A stretch of 64,000 bases of DNA, from assembly GCA_013697245.1 (NCBI GenBank), contig JACCXH010000044.1, forward strand, positions 1 through 64,000, given 5' to 3'. Under the pieces are notes generated by a model, which was not told the DNA's origin, did no database searches, and saw only the letters and a list, made by a program, of their open reading frames with translations. This document shows, piece after piece, positions 7,598-17,254 of the stretch; position 1 is the first letter of the stretch, and every line of letters starts with the position of its first letter. A program made the translations under genes and the position numbers. This stretch comes from Bacteroidota bacterium (GTDB lineage: Bacteria; Bacteroidota; Bacteroidia; B-17B0; Aurantibacillaceae).

Positions 7598-9859
7598 TTA
7601 TTGTTCTTTTAAATTATCAAATTCATTTTCATCTCCCGAAACCTGGAAAAGATCGTTATCATATTTACTGCAATCCATTTCCAAATTCGGATCTAAATTT
7701 TTTGGTCGCGGAAAATCTCCTTTGCTTACTCTTAAATGTTTATCGGCATACACTTTGCTAAAAAATATACCCCAAATTGGTAAGGCCATCGTTGCACCTT
7801 GTCCTTCTACCATTGAGTTAAAATGTATACTCCTGTCTTCACCACCAACCCATGCACCCGCAGCAAGTTCCGGTGTTAAACCTATAAACCAACCATCGGC
7901 ATTTTTTTGAGTGGTGCCTGTTTTACCTGCTATCTGGTTCATTAATTTGTGTCGCGATCTTAAGCGACTACCTGTTCCACCATCCACCACGCCGCGCATC
8001 AACTGGATCATCACATAGGCTTTTTCTTCACTAAACACTTCATCAGTTGTAGGAATAACTTCCTCCAAAACTTTTCCATTTTTATCTTCAATGCGTGTAA
8101 TAAATGTTGGTTGAATATAAGTTCCTTTATTTGCAAAAGTTGAAATAGCACCTACCATTTCAAACACATTAATATCGGGTGTTCCTAAACAAATAGACGG
8201 CACCTCAGGAATTTCAGATGTTACACCAAGACGTTTTACCAATGTGACAACAGCATGTGGACCATATTGTTTCATGATCCATGCGGTAATGTAATTGATA
8301 GAATTGGCCAATGCCTTTTTCAAAGTGATCATCTTACCATTATTTTTATCATTAGGTCCGTCAGAATTACTCGGACACCAATCTTTTCCATCAGGCAATG
8401 CAATACAGGTTCTAACGTTTGGCACCTGGTGGCATGGCGAAAATCCTTCTTGAATAGCCAATGCATAAACAAATGGTTTAAAGGTTGAACCTACCTGCCT
8501 ACGACTAACTTTTACGTGGTCGTATTTAAAATGTTTGTGATTGATGCCACCCACCCAGGCTTTAACATAACCGGTTTGCGGCTCCATGGCCATAAAACCT
8601 GTTTGTAAAAAACCTTTGTAATATTTTATACTATCAAAGGGTGTCATTACTGTATCAATATCGCCACGTAAACTATAAACCGACATTTGTGCTGGCTTAT
8701 AAAAAGTAGCGATCGCCTCTGCATCACTCATCCCTAATTTTTTTGCAGAACGAAATCTATCGCTTCTTTTAATAGAAGAGTTCATGATATTTTCTATCTC
8801 TTGCTTATTTACATTCCAGGCAAAAGGCGCGTTCTTTTTTGTGTGAAGGTCTTTATCAAAGATCTTCTGAAGACTCTGCATGTGTTCATATACTGCTTCT
8901 TCAGCATATTTCTGCATACGCGAATCGATCGTGGTGTAAATCCTTAAACCATCTTTGTAAATGTTATAAGGTTTATTGGTTTCAGGATTGATATGTTTCT
9001 CGCACCAGCTTTTTAAATAATTATCGCGTATATACTCTCTTAGATATGGCGCTAAACCATCATTATGATCTTCAGGATGAAAACTCAGATCAAGCGGAAG
9101 AACTTTTAAACTATCGTATTTTTGTTTTGTAAGATAACCATACTTCACCATTTGATTTAAAACAACATTTCGGCGATGCATGGTTGTATCAGGATGACGT
9201 ATTGGATTAAACAAGGATGGATTTTTTGCCATACCAATTAACATGGCAGCTTGTTCTATCTTTAAACTATCCTGTGTGCGATTAAAATAAATTTGCGAAG
9301 CGGATTTTACACCTACTGCTAAATTTAAAAAATCGAATTTATTAAGGTAAAGTGCTAAGATCTCATCTTTGGTGTAATACTTTTCTAAACGCGTTGCAAT
9401 GATCCACTCTTTCATTTTACGAAACACCATTTGAAATTTGCTTAGCTTCTCGCGGGGAAACATCATTTTAGCTAACTGTTGTGTAATGGTACTGCCCCCT
9501 CCTTTGTTACCCCCTGTAAAAGCACCAACAGCAGCACGGCCCAAAGCTTTAATATCTACGCCATTATGATCATAGAAGCGTGCATCCTCTGTTGCAATTA
9601 AAGCATTTACAAGATCTTTATCTAATTGATTGAAGTTGACATTTACACGATTTTCGCTATAATATTTTCCTAAGATCTTCATATCGCCACTATAAACTAT
9701 GGTGGCCAAATTATTTTTAGGATTTACCAATTCTTCAACATTGGGTAAAGCGCCGAAAGTACCCATGCCTGTAAGGGTTACAACGATAAATATCATTAAA
9801 ACAGGACTTAAGAAAAGGATCCAGAGCCACTTTACGTATTTGCTTGATTTTTGAACCAT
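7598..9859 (-). CDS. Class A penicillin-binding protein 1A
   Basis: Start at 9859 is chosen because it places a short basic stretch directly before the membrane anchor ([17 protein letters not shown]); an upstream in-frame start at 9925 adds 22 unlikely residues. The 753-residue protein has a GT51 transglycosylase domain with the catalytic Glu91 in [12 protein letters not shown] and [11 protein letters not shown], then a transpeptidase domain with SxxK at Ser458 (GSTFKPF), SIN and KTGTT. It polymerises and cross-links peptidoglycan from the inner membrane. It follows rodA by 98 nt in the mre/rod cluster and is followed by scoA after 1 nt. I give no symbol because ponA/mrcA naming varies in this phylum. 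Confidence 0.93.
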   Translation of the reverse strand: MVQKSSKYVKWLWILFLSPVLMIFIVVTLTGMGTFGALPNVEELVNPKNNLATIVYSGDMKILGKYYSENRVNVNFNQLDKDLVNALIATEDARFYDHNGVDIKALGRAAVGAFTGGNKGGGSTITQQLAKMMFPREKLSKFQMVFRKMKEWIIATRLEKYYTKDEILALYLNKFDFLNLAVGVKSASQIYFNRTQDSLKIEQAAMLIGMAKNPSLFNPIRHPDTTMHRRNVVLNQMVKYGYLTKQKYDSLKVLPLDLSFHPEDHNDGLAPYLREYIRDNYLKSWCEKHINPETNKPYNIYKDGLRIYTTIDSRMQKYAEEAVYEHMQSLQKIFDKDLHTKKNAPFAWNVNKQEIENIMNSSIKRSDRFRSAKKLGMSDAEAIATFYKPAQMSVYSLRGDIDTVMTPFDSIKYYKGFLQTGFMAMEPQTGYVKAWVGGINHKHFKYDHVKVSRRQVGSTFKPFVYALAIQEGFSPCHQVPNVRTCIALPDGKDWCPSNSDGPNDKNNGKMITLKKALANSINYITAWIMKQYGPHAVVTLVKRLGVTSEIPEVPSICLGTPDINVFEMVGAISTFANKGTYIQPTFITRIEDKNGKVLEEVIPTTDEVFSEEKAYVMIQLMRGVVDGGTGSRLRSRHKLMNQIAGKTGTTQKNADGWFIGLTPELAAGAWVGGEDRSIHFNSMVEGQGATMALPIWGIFFSKVYADKHLRVSKGDFPRPKNLDPNLEMDCSKYDNDLFQVSGDENEFDNLKEQ

Positions 9860-9957
9860 ATTGAAAGGGTAAAAATAACAAAAAGCCTTAATGTAAAAAG
9901 TGAAATAAACTAAAAATAGTAACAATATTTTGCCTGAAAAAAGCCTTATTTGCTGAA

Positions 9958-11265
9958 TTAGCGTAATATTAGCAAACGGTTTGAATCTAACTTAATAAAA
10001 ATAAAAAGTAAAATAGTAAACGACCAGAGTGAAGAGCCCCCGTAACTGAAGAATGGCAAGGGAATACCAATAACCGGCATCAATCCAATGGTCATACCAA
10101 TATTTACGGCTAAGTGAAAAAATAAAACAGAGGCAACTCCGTAACCATAAATACGGCTAAAATCAGAACGTTGTCTTTCTGCTAAAAAAATAACGCGTAG
10201 TATTAAAAATAATTCTAAGAATATAACCACAGTACTTCCTGCAAAACCCCATTCTTCGCCAACGGTACAAAAAATAAAATCGGTATCCTGTTCGGGTACA
10301 AAATCGTATTTGGTTTGTGTACCCTGCAAATATCCTTTTCCTAAAAATCCGCCGCTACCAATAGCTATTTTTGCCTGGTTAACATTATAACCTTCTTTTT
10401 TAAGATCAACCGTTCCTCTTCCTAATAATACGTCTATTCTTACCTTTTGATGGTCTTCCAAATGATTATACACATAATTTGTTGTAAGCACCACGCCGGA
10501 AGCCGCAATCAGAACAAGAGTTACGATGATCAAGTTTTTACGACTTCGTTTTATAAACAAAAATGCAGAGGCCGCAATTACAGCTAATGTAATTAATAAA
10601 CCGCTAATGCTTGTTACCACCAATGCCATTACAAATAAAATGGCTGTAAGCAATCCAAAAATTAAAAATCCAACGCTTAAGCCTTCGCGGTAAAGAACAA
10701 TAATGTATGCAATAAAAACAATGGCCAAACCGGTTTCATTCTGCAATTTTATGATAAGAACCAAGGGGACAACAATAAATAAAAGTGCGAAAACGGTGTT
10801 CTTGTAATTTTTTATAAGATCTTTTAACCGTAACCTGAATTGCTGATTAACAATAATATTTTGGTTACTTAAAAATTTAGCCAGCGCCAGACCCGTAGCA
10901 AATTTCATAAATTCGGCAGGCTGTAAACCCGCACTACCAAACTTAAACCAGGAGTGACTGCCTTTGATCTCCTTTCCTAAAAATAAAACAAGAATGTTCA
11001 ATAAAAGAAAAAATCCATAAAATCCATAAGCAAAAGCGGTATAAAAATTCGCATCTATTAATAAAATACTAAAAGCTATAACCGCTGCACCACCAATCCA
11101 AATCAACTGCTTACCATACTTTTGCGTGGTATCAAAAATGTTTTGATGTTCTTCGTTATAAACAGCCGCATAAATATTTAACCAGCCCATAATAACAAGC
11201 AAAACGTATACTATCAGCGTGACTCTATCAACACCATAAAAAACACTATTTTCGTTACGAGCCAT
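9958..11265 (-). CDS. rodA: Rod-shape peptidoglycan glycosyltransferase RodA
   Basis: A 435-residue SEDS-family polytopic membrane protein. Diagnostic segments include AGLQPAEFMKFATGLALAKF, FVPEQDTDFIFCTVGEEWGF, and GIPLPFFSYGGSSLW near the C-terminus. RodA polymerises lipid II in the elongation complex together with PBP2, whose gene ends 8 nt upstream. Length is somewhat above the usual 370-420, with an enlarged central loop region. The pairing with mrdA and the mre genes selects RodA over FtsW. Confidence 0.94.
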   Translation of the reverse strand: MARNENSVFYGVDRVTLIVYVLLVIMGWLNIYAAVYNEEHQNIFDTTQKYGKQLIWIGGAAVIAFSILLIDANFYTAFAYGFYGFFLLLNILVLFLGKEIKGSHSWFKFGSAGLQPAEFMKFATGLALAKFLSNQNIIVNQQFRLRLKDLIKNYKNTVFALLFIVVPLVLIIKLQNETGLAIVFIAYIIVLYREGLSVGFLIFGLLTAILFVMALVVTSISGLLITLAVIAASAFLFIKRSRKNLIIVTLVLIAASGVVLTTNYVYNHLEDHQKVRIDVLLGRGTVDLKKEGYNVNQAKIAIGSGGFLGKGYLQGTQTKYDFVPEQDTDFIFCTVGEEWGFAGSTVVIFLELFLILRVIFLAERQRSDFSRIYGYGVASVLFFHLAVNIGMTIGLMPVIGIPLPFFSYGGSSLWSFTILLFIFIKLDSNRLLILR

Positions 11266-11273
11266 TTTATTTA

Positions 11274-13148
11274 TTAATGGTGCTTAATTTTTAGGGCATC
11301 TTTTTTATTATTCTTGGTGATCAGGTCTCCCTCCAACATTCTTTTTTCAACTTCGGGTCTTTCTGTTTTTCCATTTAAATATTTTTCGATCATTAATGTT
11401 ACAATCGGTGCACTCCATGTATTTCCAAAACCGGCATTTTCAACTATACAGGCAATAGCTATCTTTGGATTTTCGCGTGGCGCAAATGCTAAAAAAACTG
11501 CGTGATCATCGCCATGCGGATTTTGTGCTGTACCCGTTTTACCACAAACCACAATGCCTTTTAACCTGTTTGTAAAAGCAGTACCTCCCGGCTCTAAGGC
11601 ACCCTGCATACCATCAATAACATTTAAATAAGCGGTTTGATCTTGAACTGCGACATAATGTTTTGCTTTAAACCGCGCATCAAGTTTCCTTTCAATACCC
11701 ACACCTTTAATGCTGTGAGGCGTTAAATAATAACCCCTGTTTGCGATCGTAGCAACTACATTTGCCATTTGCAGAGGCACAAGGGTTAATTCTGCCTGAC
11801 CAATACCAAGCGACACGATCGTATTACTGCGCCAACCGTTCTTTCCAAAAACCTTATTGTAATATTCCACCGATGGCACATTACCGGGTTTATCATAAGG
11901 CAAATCGGTTCCAAGTCTTGTTCCCGGGCCAAATGTTTTAACGGTTTCTCTCCAATGATTGTAACCATCAATAAATTTTGGATATTTACGCTGATCAACA
12001 ATTTCTCTGAAAACATAACTGTAATAAGAGTTGCACGATGCAGCAATTGAACCCGTTAAATTTTTTCCACCGCCATGCGCGTGACATTTTGGTTTGCCAC
12101 CCATTGGCGGGTAACCCATTTGACAAGGAAAGGTAGTATTACGATTTATTAAACCATCGTTTTGCGCAATTAAAGCATCAATTAATTTAAAGATAGAACC
12201 GGGAGGATACATGGCAGTTAATGCACGATTGAACAGAGGCCTATTCAAGCTATCGTAATATAATTTTGTAAAATTCTTAGAGCGTTCTTTACCACCCACC
12301 AACAAATTAGGATCGTAAGAAGGCCCTGAAACCAAGCATAAAATTTCGCCGGTAGAAGGTTCGATAGCAACAATGGCACCTTTTTTTCCTTGCATTAGTT
12401 TTTCACCATACTCCTGTAGATCCCTATCAATAGTACAATACAAAGGTTTGCCCGCAATGGCAAGGGTATCATATTTTCCTTCCATATACCTACCAATAAT
12501 TTTATTGTGCACATCTGTAATGGCAATTTGCGTTCCTTTTTTTCCGCGCAACATATCCTCGTAACTTCTTTCTAAACCTGTAATGCCAATATAATCGCCC
12601 TCTTTGTAATAAGGATCTTTTTCTGCCTGCTCTTTTCCGATCTCACCAACATACCCTAAAAGATGCGCTGCTATTGGTTTTGGATATTTTCTTACGGTAC
12701 GTTTCTGAACAAAAAATCCTTTAAAGCGGTATAACTTTTCTTGCAATGCCGCATAAGTTTGAGCCGACATTTGCTTTTCGAAGATACTTTCTTTACGCGG
12801 TGAGTTAGGTGCCTGGCATGCACGCTTCATCCGCTTTAAATACTCTTGCTTTGTGATCTGCAGTACCTCGCAAACACCTATCGTATCGCAGCCCTTTGTT
12901 TCGCGGGGAATAACCATAAGATCATATGACGGCGCATTGAAAACCAACAGTTTTCCTTTTCGATCGTATATATAACCACGCACGGGATATTCGGTCATAT
13001 AACGAAAAGCATTCTTCTCAGCATCTAACTTATATTGAGGATCTATTACCTGGATATAAAATAAGCGACATAAATAAATAACAACGATCAGGCAAAAAAA
13101 TCCGCCGATAATTAATTTTCGATTTGCCAGTTGCGGATTAGTACTCAT
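11274..13148 (-). CDS. mrdA: Penicillin-binding protein 2 (elongation transpeptidase)
   Basis: The 624-residue class B PBP has one N-terminal membrane helix (about 13-30), a PBP dimerisation domain containing YPVRGYIYDRKGKLL and the transpeptidase domain with SxxK in PPGSIFKLIDA, SxN in SCNSYYS and KTGTAQNP. It cross-links peptidoglycan during side-wall elongation with RodA and MreBCD. Its start overlaps the mreD stop by 4 nt and rodA follows after 8 nt, so the genes are probably co-transcribed and translationally coupled. Confidence 0.95.
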   Translation of the reverse strand: MSTNPQLANRKLIIGGFFCLIVVIYLCRLFYIQVIDPQYKLDAEKNAFRYMTEYPVRGYIYDRKGKLLVFNAPSYDLMVIPRETKGCDTIGVCEVLQITKQEYLKRMKRACQAPNSPRKESIFEKQMSAQTYAALQEKLYRFKGFFVQKRTVRKYPKPIAAHLLGYVGEIGKEQAEKDPYYKEGDYIGITGLERSYEDMLRGKKGTQIAITDVHNKIIGRYMEGKYDTLAIAGKPLYCTIDRDLQEYGEKLMQGKKGAIVAIEPSTGEILCLVSGPSYDPNLLVGGKERSKNFTKLYYDSLNRPLFNRALTAMYPPGSIFKLIDALIAQNDGLINRNTTFPCQMGYPPMGGKPKCHAHGGGKNLTGSIAASCNSYYSYVFREIVDQRKYPKFIDGYNHWRETVKTFGPGTRLGTDLPYDKPGNVPSVEYYNKVFGKNGWRSNTIVSLGIGQAELTLVPLQMANVVATIANRGYYLTPHSIKGVGIERKLDARFKAKHYVAVQDQTAYLNVIDGMQGALEPGGTAFTNRLKGIVVCGKTGTAQNPHGDDHAVFLAFAPRENPKIAIACIVENAGFGNTWSAPIVTLMIEKYLNGKTERPEVEKRMLEGDLITKNNKKDALKIKHH

Positions 13149-13663
13149 GATCTTTTACGTTCTGTAAAAAATAAAAATTGTATCAAGTACACTAGAACGA
13201 AAGTGCCAATACTGCTTAATATGGCCCTGAAAAAAGTCCTGAAAAATTCAGAGAAACGAAACACTTCTATGTAAAAAAAGAAAAAGTGATGAATGATAAT
13301 TAAAGTACCGGCATAACTTAAGAACCATGCTAAGCCCATATCGCTAACTGTTGGCTGCACACCTACATCATAACCGTCGCGCGGCGAAATGAATTTTAGA
13401 ACGTAGTATCTGCTAAAGCCCATTAATGTGCAGGCGGAAGTATGGAGGCCGGATGAATCGAAAAAATAATCAATGCAAATGCCAAGAAAAAAAGATATTA
13501 ATAAGACTGTAACACGCGATAATTCAAACGGCAATAAAATAATTACCAAAACATAGGGCAACAAAATAATATAACTGGATAGGTTGATATTTTGAATAAT
13601 AACAACCTGCACCAAAATTAATAAGATGAAGCGAAAAATATTTTTAGCAATCTCAGTCGTCAA
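13145..13663 (-). CDS. mreD: Rod-shape determining protein MreD
   Basis: A 172-residue hydrophobic protein with about five membrane helices, matching MreD in size and in its place between mreC and the PBP2 gene. Sequence conservation in MreD is low, so the assignment leans on topology and gene order. It overlaps mreC by 11 nt upstream and mrdA by 4 nt downstream. It acts in the inner membrane, linking the MreB filament to the PBP2-RodA synthase. Confidence 0.9.
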   Translation of the reverse strand: MTTEIAKNIFRFILLILVQVVIIQNINLSSYIILLPYVLVIILLPFELSRVTVLLISFFLGICIDYFFDSSGLHTSACTLMGFSRYYVLKFISPRDGYDVGVQPTVSDMGLAWFLSYAGTLIIIHHFFFFYIEVFRFSEFFRTFFRAILSSIGTFVLVYLIQFLFFTERKRS

Positions 13664-14492
13664 TTTGTTTTTGTGTTATAGTTTCTAATGAATCGCGTTC
13701 TGTTTTAAATTTATTTTTGATCACGTAAACATGATTTACTTTTTTAAGATCAGCGCTTAATTTAATTTTTGCCGTATAAAAACCTTCATTCTGCCGGCGT
13801 TCAAAACTCTCCACTACACCCACCATAATGCCTTCGGGAAAAATACCCGACAGCTCACTTGTAATTACCGTATCGCCGGCTTTTATTTTTGCGTGTGTAG
13901 GAATATCCGTAAGTAAACAATAGCGATAATCTTTCCCATCCCATATTAACGGGCCATAGCTTCCATCTTTTTTTAACTGGCAGTTTACGCGCACATCTTT
14001 ATGTAAAATACTCATCACACTCGAAAAATTAGTAGATGCATTTGTTACGATCCCAACAATACCTTCACCGCTCATTACGGCCATGTCCTGGGCTATGCCC
14101 TGATCGGCACCCACGTTAAGCGTTAAAAAATTACGACGCTTGTTTACTGAGGAGTTAACTACTTTTGCGCTCATAAACGAATATTGTTGTTTGTATAGCG
14201 TATCGTTTTTTTTAAACTCACGCAATGGTAGAATAGAATAATTTGATTTTAAAAAATTTCGTAATACAGAATTTTCCAAAGCTAACTTATCATTCTCTTG
14301 TTTTAGCGAAAAATAATCTTTTGTGTTGGAAGCAACAGTATAAATATTTGCTACAACCTGGTTAGACGAATTAAGAACCTGCGAGCCCTGGTAACCATTA
14401 TTATGCACCATGAACCAAATACTTATTGTTTGCAGGAACAAAAAAATAAATATAAAATGGTGTTTTAATACAAATGCAAGTAAGTTTCTCAC
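13653..14492 (-). CDS. mreC: Rod-shape determining protein MreC
   Basis: The 279-residue protein has one N-terminal membrane helix (about residues 9-28), a coiled coil (about 60-92, rich in Leu/Glu/Lys) and the periplasmic MreC beta-domains with NVGADQGIAQDMAVMSGEGI and VGIVTNAS. MreC bridges MreB and PBP2 in the elongasome. It starts 66 nt after mreB and overlaps mreD. Confidence 0.94.
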   Translation of the reverse strand: MRNLLAFVLKHHFIFIFLFLQTISIWFMVHNNGYQGSQVLNSSNQVVANIYTVASNTKDYFSLKQENDKLALENSVLRNFLKSNYSILPLREFKKNDTLYKQQYSFMSAKVVNSSVNKRRNFLTLNVGADQGIAQDMAVMSGEGIVGIVTNASTNFSSVMSILHKDVRVNCQLKKDGSYGPLIWDGKDYRYCLLTDIPTHAKIKAGDTVITSELSGIFPEGIMVGVVESFERRQNEGFYTAKIKLSADLKKVNHVYVIKNKFKTERDSLETITQKQIDD

Positions 14493-14558
14493 GTGTTAAA
14501 TTATTAGCGAGTGAAACAAAAGATATCACTACTTAAAGCTACGATGCGCTTAAGGTTA

Positions 14559-15581
14559 TTACTTGATTAGGAAAGGGAATTTATGAACATTTTTAAGTGC
14601 AATTCCTGTGCCACGGGCAACGGCACGAAGTGGATCTTCGCAAACATGTACAGGTAATTTTGTTTTCATAGAGATACGTTTATCCAAACCTCTTAGTAAC
14701 GAACCACCACCAGCCATAAAAATACCTTTGCGATAGATGTCTGCAGCCAATTCAGGTGGTGTCATCTCTAACGCATTTAAAATAGCTTCTTCAATTTTAG
14801 AAATAGATTTATCCAAACAATGGGCTATCTCAACATAACTGATATAAACTTCTTTTGGGATACCGCTCATTAAGTCACGCCCTTGTACAGCAAAGTCCGC
14901 AGGAGGATTATCAATTTCAGTCATAGCCGCCCCTACCTCGATCTTTACTCTTTCTGCACTTCGCTCACCAATTAAGATATTGTGCTGACGACGCATATAT
15001 TCTTCAATGTTGGCGTTAAAATCGTCACCGGCAATACGTGTAGATTTATCACAAACTATACCACCCAACGCAATTACAGCGATCTCAGAAGTACCACCAC
15101 CAATATCAATGATCATATTTCCCATTGGTTCTTCCACGTCAATACCCATACCTATTGCGGCAGCCATAGGTTCGTGGATCATATAAACTTCTTTTGCACC
15201 GGCATGTTCTGCGCTATCTCGAACGGCACGTTTTTCTACCTCTGTAATTCCGCTTGGAATACAAATTACCATACGTAACGATGGTTTAAAAAAACGATTT
15301 CCCGGATTGATCATTTTGATCATGCCTTTTATCATTTCTTCGGCAGCCTGAAAATCGGCAATTACTCCGTCTTTCAGGGGACGAATTGTTTTTATATTCT
15401 CGTGTGTTTTTCCATGCATCATCTGTGCCTGGCGACCAACGGCTATAACTCTTCCGGTTGTTCTGTCAACCGCAACTATACTTGGTTCATCAACCACAAC
15501 CTTATCATTATGAATAATAATTGTGTTTGCAGTTCCTAAGTCAATTGCAATATCCTGCGTTAAAAAGTCAAATAAAGCCAT
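14559..15581 (-). CDS. mreB: Rod-shape determining actin MreB
   Basis: The 340-residue actin-fold ATPase has phosphate-1 motif IAIDLGTANTI near the N-terminus, phosphate-2 motif MIIDIGGGTSEIAVIALGG and the adenosine motif GIFMAGGGSLLRGLD. It forms membrane-bound filaments that organise lateral cell-wall synthesis. It is the first gene of the minus-strand cluster, so this organism is expected to be rod-shaped at least in part of its life. Confidence 0.97.
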   Translation of the reverse strand: MALFDFLTQDIAIDLGTANTIIIHNDKVVVDEPSIVAVDRTTGRVIAVGRQAQMMHGKTHENIKTIRPLKDGVIADFQAAEEMIKGMIKMINPGNRFFKPSLRMVICIPSGITEVEKRAVRDSAEHAGAKEVYMIHEPMAAAIGMGIDVEEPMGNMIIDIGGGTSEIAVIALGGIVCDKSTRIAGDDFNANIEEYMRRQHNILIGERSAERVKIEVGAAMTEIDNPPADFAVQGRDLMSGIPKEVYISYVEIAHCLDKSISKIEEAILNALEMTPPELAADIYRKGIFMAGGGSLLRGLDKRISMKTKLPVHVCEDPLRAVARGTGIALKNVHKFPFLIK

Positions 15582-15603
15582 AAAAAAATTAAAGAATAAG
15601 TTG

Positions 15604-15635
15604 TAAAGTTATAAAATAAGCAAGCCAGTTGCTAA
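15604..15635 (-). promoter_or_regulatory. Weak candidate promoter of the mre cluster
   Basis: On the minus strand TTAG (15635-15632) is followed after 20 nt by TAACTTTA (15611-15604), one mismatch each from the Bacteroidota -33 TTTG and -7 TAnnTTTG elements. Predicted transcription would begin about 15 nt before the mreB ATG. This is pattern matching only. Confidence 0.3.
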
Positions 15636-15707
15636 TGGAAAAACAGCATTTCCAAGAAAGATTTAAAGAAGAAGTTAACAATAAAATTGCCGGTTTTTTT
15701 ATTGACG

Positions 15708-15737
15708 ATTGACAATTTACCTCCGTAAATTGTCAAT
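15708..15737. repeat. Perfect 13-bp inverted repeat between mreB and the decarboxylase gene
   Basis: ATTGACAATTTAC at 15708-15720 and its exact reverse complement at 15725-15737 are separated by CTCC. Parts of the arm recur just downstream (GTAAATTG at 15747-15755 region). No T-tract follows on the minus strand, which argues against an intrinsic terminator for the decarboxylase gene; it may be an interspersed hairpin element. Confidence 0.6.
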
Positions 15738-15759
15738 TGATAAAATGTAAATTGTAAAT

Positions 15760-17157
15760 CTAATATCCTAATATTTTAAGCATGCTCTTATAGCTTTGTT
15801 CTTTTGCAAAAAGCCGCGTTGTAATTTCTCCATCCTCATCCTTATCTATCAAAACATGTTTGGGTGCCGGAATTAAACAATGTTGTGTTCCACCATAACC
15901 ACTTAATGCCTCCTGGTATGCCCCGGTATGAAAGAAACCTATGTATTGAGGTTGTTTTTGATTTTTCTCTATCAATGGCAAAAATACCTGATTGGTATGT
16001 GCTTCAGTATTGTAATAATCCATGCTATCACAGGTCATACCACCCAAATTGACCGGGCCGTAAGGTTTATCCCAATTATTAATAGCCAATAAAATAAAAC
16101 GTTGGTTAATGCCCCAGGTATCAGGCAGCGTTGTAATAAAACTACTGTCAATAAAATACCAGGTCTCACGATCGTTCTGTTGCTTTTGATCTACGACTGA
16201 ATAAAGGGTTGCACCGCTTTCTCCAACTGTATAAGAGCCAAATTCTGTAAAAATATTTGGTTCAGGAATATCGTTTTGTTTACAAAAAGCTTTTATCTGC
16301 TCAACGATCTCCTCTATCATATATTCGTAATCGTATTCAAAACTTAAAGAGGTGCGAATAGGCATGCCACCGCCAATGTTCAAAGAATCAAGAGTTGGGC
16401 AAACCATCCTTAATTCTTTATAGATCTGCAAACATTTGTTTAATTCAGTCCAATAATAAATAGTATCCTTAATACCGGTGTTAATAAAAAAATGAAGTAA
16501 CTTTAAACTGAACTTTGGGTTGGTTTTTATTTTCTCGTTATATAAGTTCATAATTTCGCTGTTGCGAATGCCCAAGCGCGAGGTATAAAATAAAAAAGAA
16601 GGCTCTTCCTCAGTGCTTATCCTTATACCAAGATTTAAATTTTCAGCTTTACTGTATTTTTTATAATAATCAATTTCATCCAAGTGATCCAAAACGGGAA
16701 TAACATTAAAGCCATCATTTATTAACTCTACAATGTTTTGTTTGTAGTTCTGTCGCTTATATCCATTACAAATAATATACGTATCTTTGCTTAATGCTTT
16801 TTTTTGAAATTGCTCTTTGATAATATTTAGGTCAAATGCCGATGAAGTCTCGATATGTACATCATTTTTGAGTACTTCATCGAGTACAAAACTAAAATGT
16901 GAGCTTTTAGTACAATAACAGTACACATATTTACCTTTATAATCAACCTTTGCCATTGCCACGTTAAATAAACGCTTGGCCTTTTGGATCTGGGAGCTTA
17001 TTTTGGGCAAATAGCTTATGCGTAAGGGGGTACCGTATTGTTTAATAATATCCATTAAAGGTATATTGTTAAAGTACAATTCGTCATCTACTACATCAAA
17101 ACCTTCCTGTGGAAAGTTAAATGTCTGGTTTATAAGGGTTGAGTACTGATTATTCAT
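15760..17157 (-). CDS. speA: PLP-dependent fold-III decarboxylase (probable biosynthetic arginine decarboxylase)
   Basis: The 465-residue protein belongs to the Orn/DAP/Arg decarboxylase group 2 (alanine-racemase fold). YCYCTKSSHF places the Schiff-base lysine at Lys84; LNIGGGMP supplies the glycine-rich phosphate loop, and CDSMDYYN near the C-terminus carries the active-site Cys-Asp pair. It would convert arginine to agmatine for polyamine synthesis. It is shorter than the E. coli enzyme (658) but matches the compact form usual in Bacteroidota. Divergent neighbour is an arginase-type enzyme. Another basic amino acid as substrate cannot be excluded from sequence alone. Confidence 0.75.
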   Translation of the reverse strand: MNNQYSTLINQTFNFPQEGFDVVDDELYFNNIPLMDIIKQYGTPLRISYLPKISSQIQKAKRLFNVAMAKVDYKGKYVYCYCTKSSHFSFVLDEVLKNDVHIETSSAFDLNIIKEQFQKKALSKDTYIICNGYKRQNYKQNIVELINDGFNVIPVLDHLDEIDYYKKYSKAENLNLGIRISTEEEPSFLFYTSRLGIRNSEIMNLYNEKIKTNPKFSLKLLHFFINTGIKDTIYYWTELNKCLQIYKELRMVCPTLDSLNIGGGMPIRTSLSFEYDYEYMIEEIVEQIKAFCKQNDIPEPNIFTEFGSYTVGESGATLYSVVDQKQQNDRETWYFIDSSFITTLPDTWGINQRFILLAINNWDKPYGPVNLGGMTCDSMDYYNTEAHTNQVFLPLIEKNQKQPQYIGFFHTGAYQEALSGYGGTQHCLIPAPKHVLIDKDEDGEITTRLFAKEQSYKSMLKILGY

Positions 17158-17254
17158 TTGTAATGCAAGTTAGTTACTTGGTTAAATATTATCTAAAGTA
17201 AGTTGTTTACTTTGTACAAAAATAAGGCTTATTATTAATAAAAAGTTAAATTAT

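Noticed and set aside
11786-12046. Minus-strand 86-residue ORF
   Set aside because: It lies in another frame inside the PBP2 gene, whose frame carries all transpeptidase motifs.
15708-15737. Intrinsic terminator of the decarboxylase gene
   Set aside because: The strand transcribed past the hairpin reads A-rich, not U-rich.
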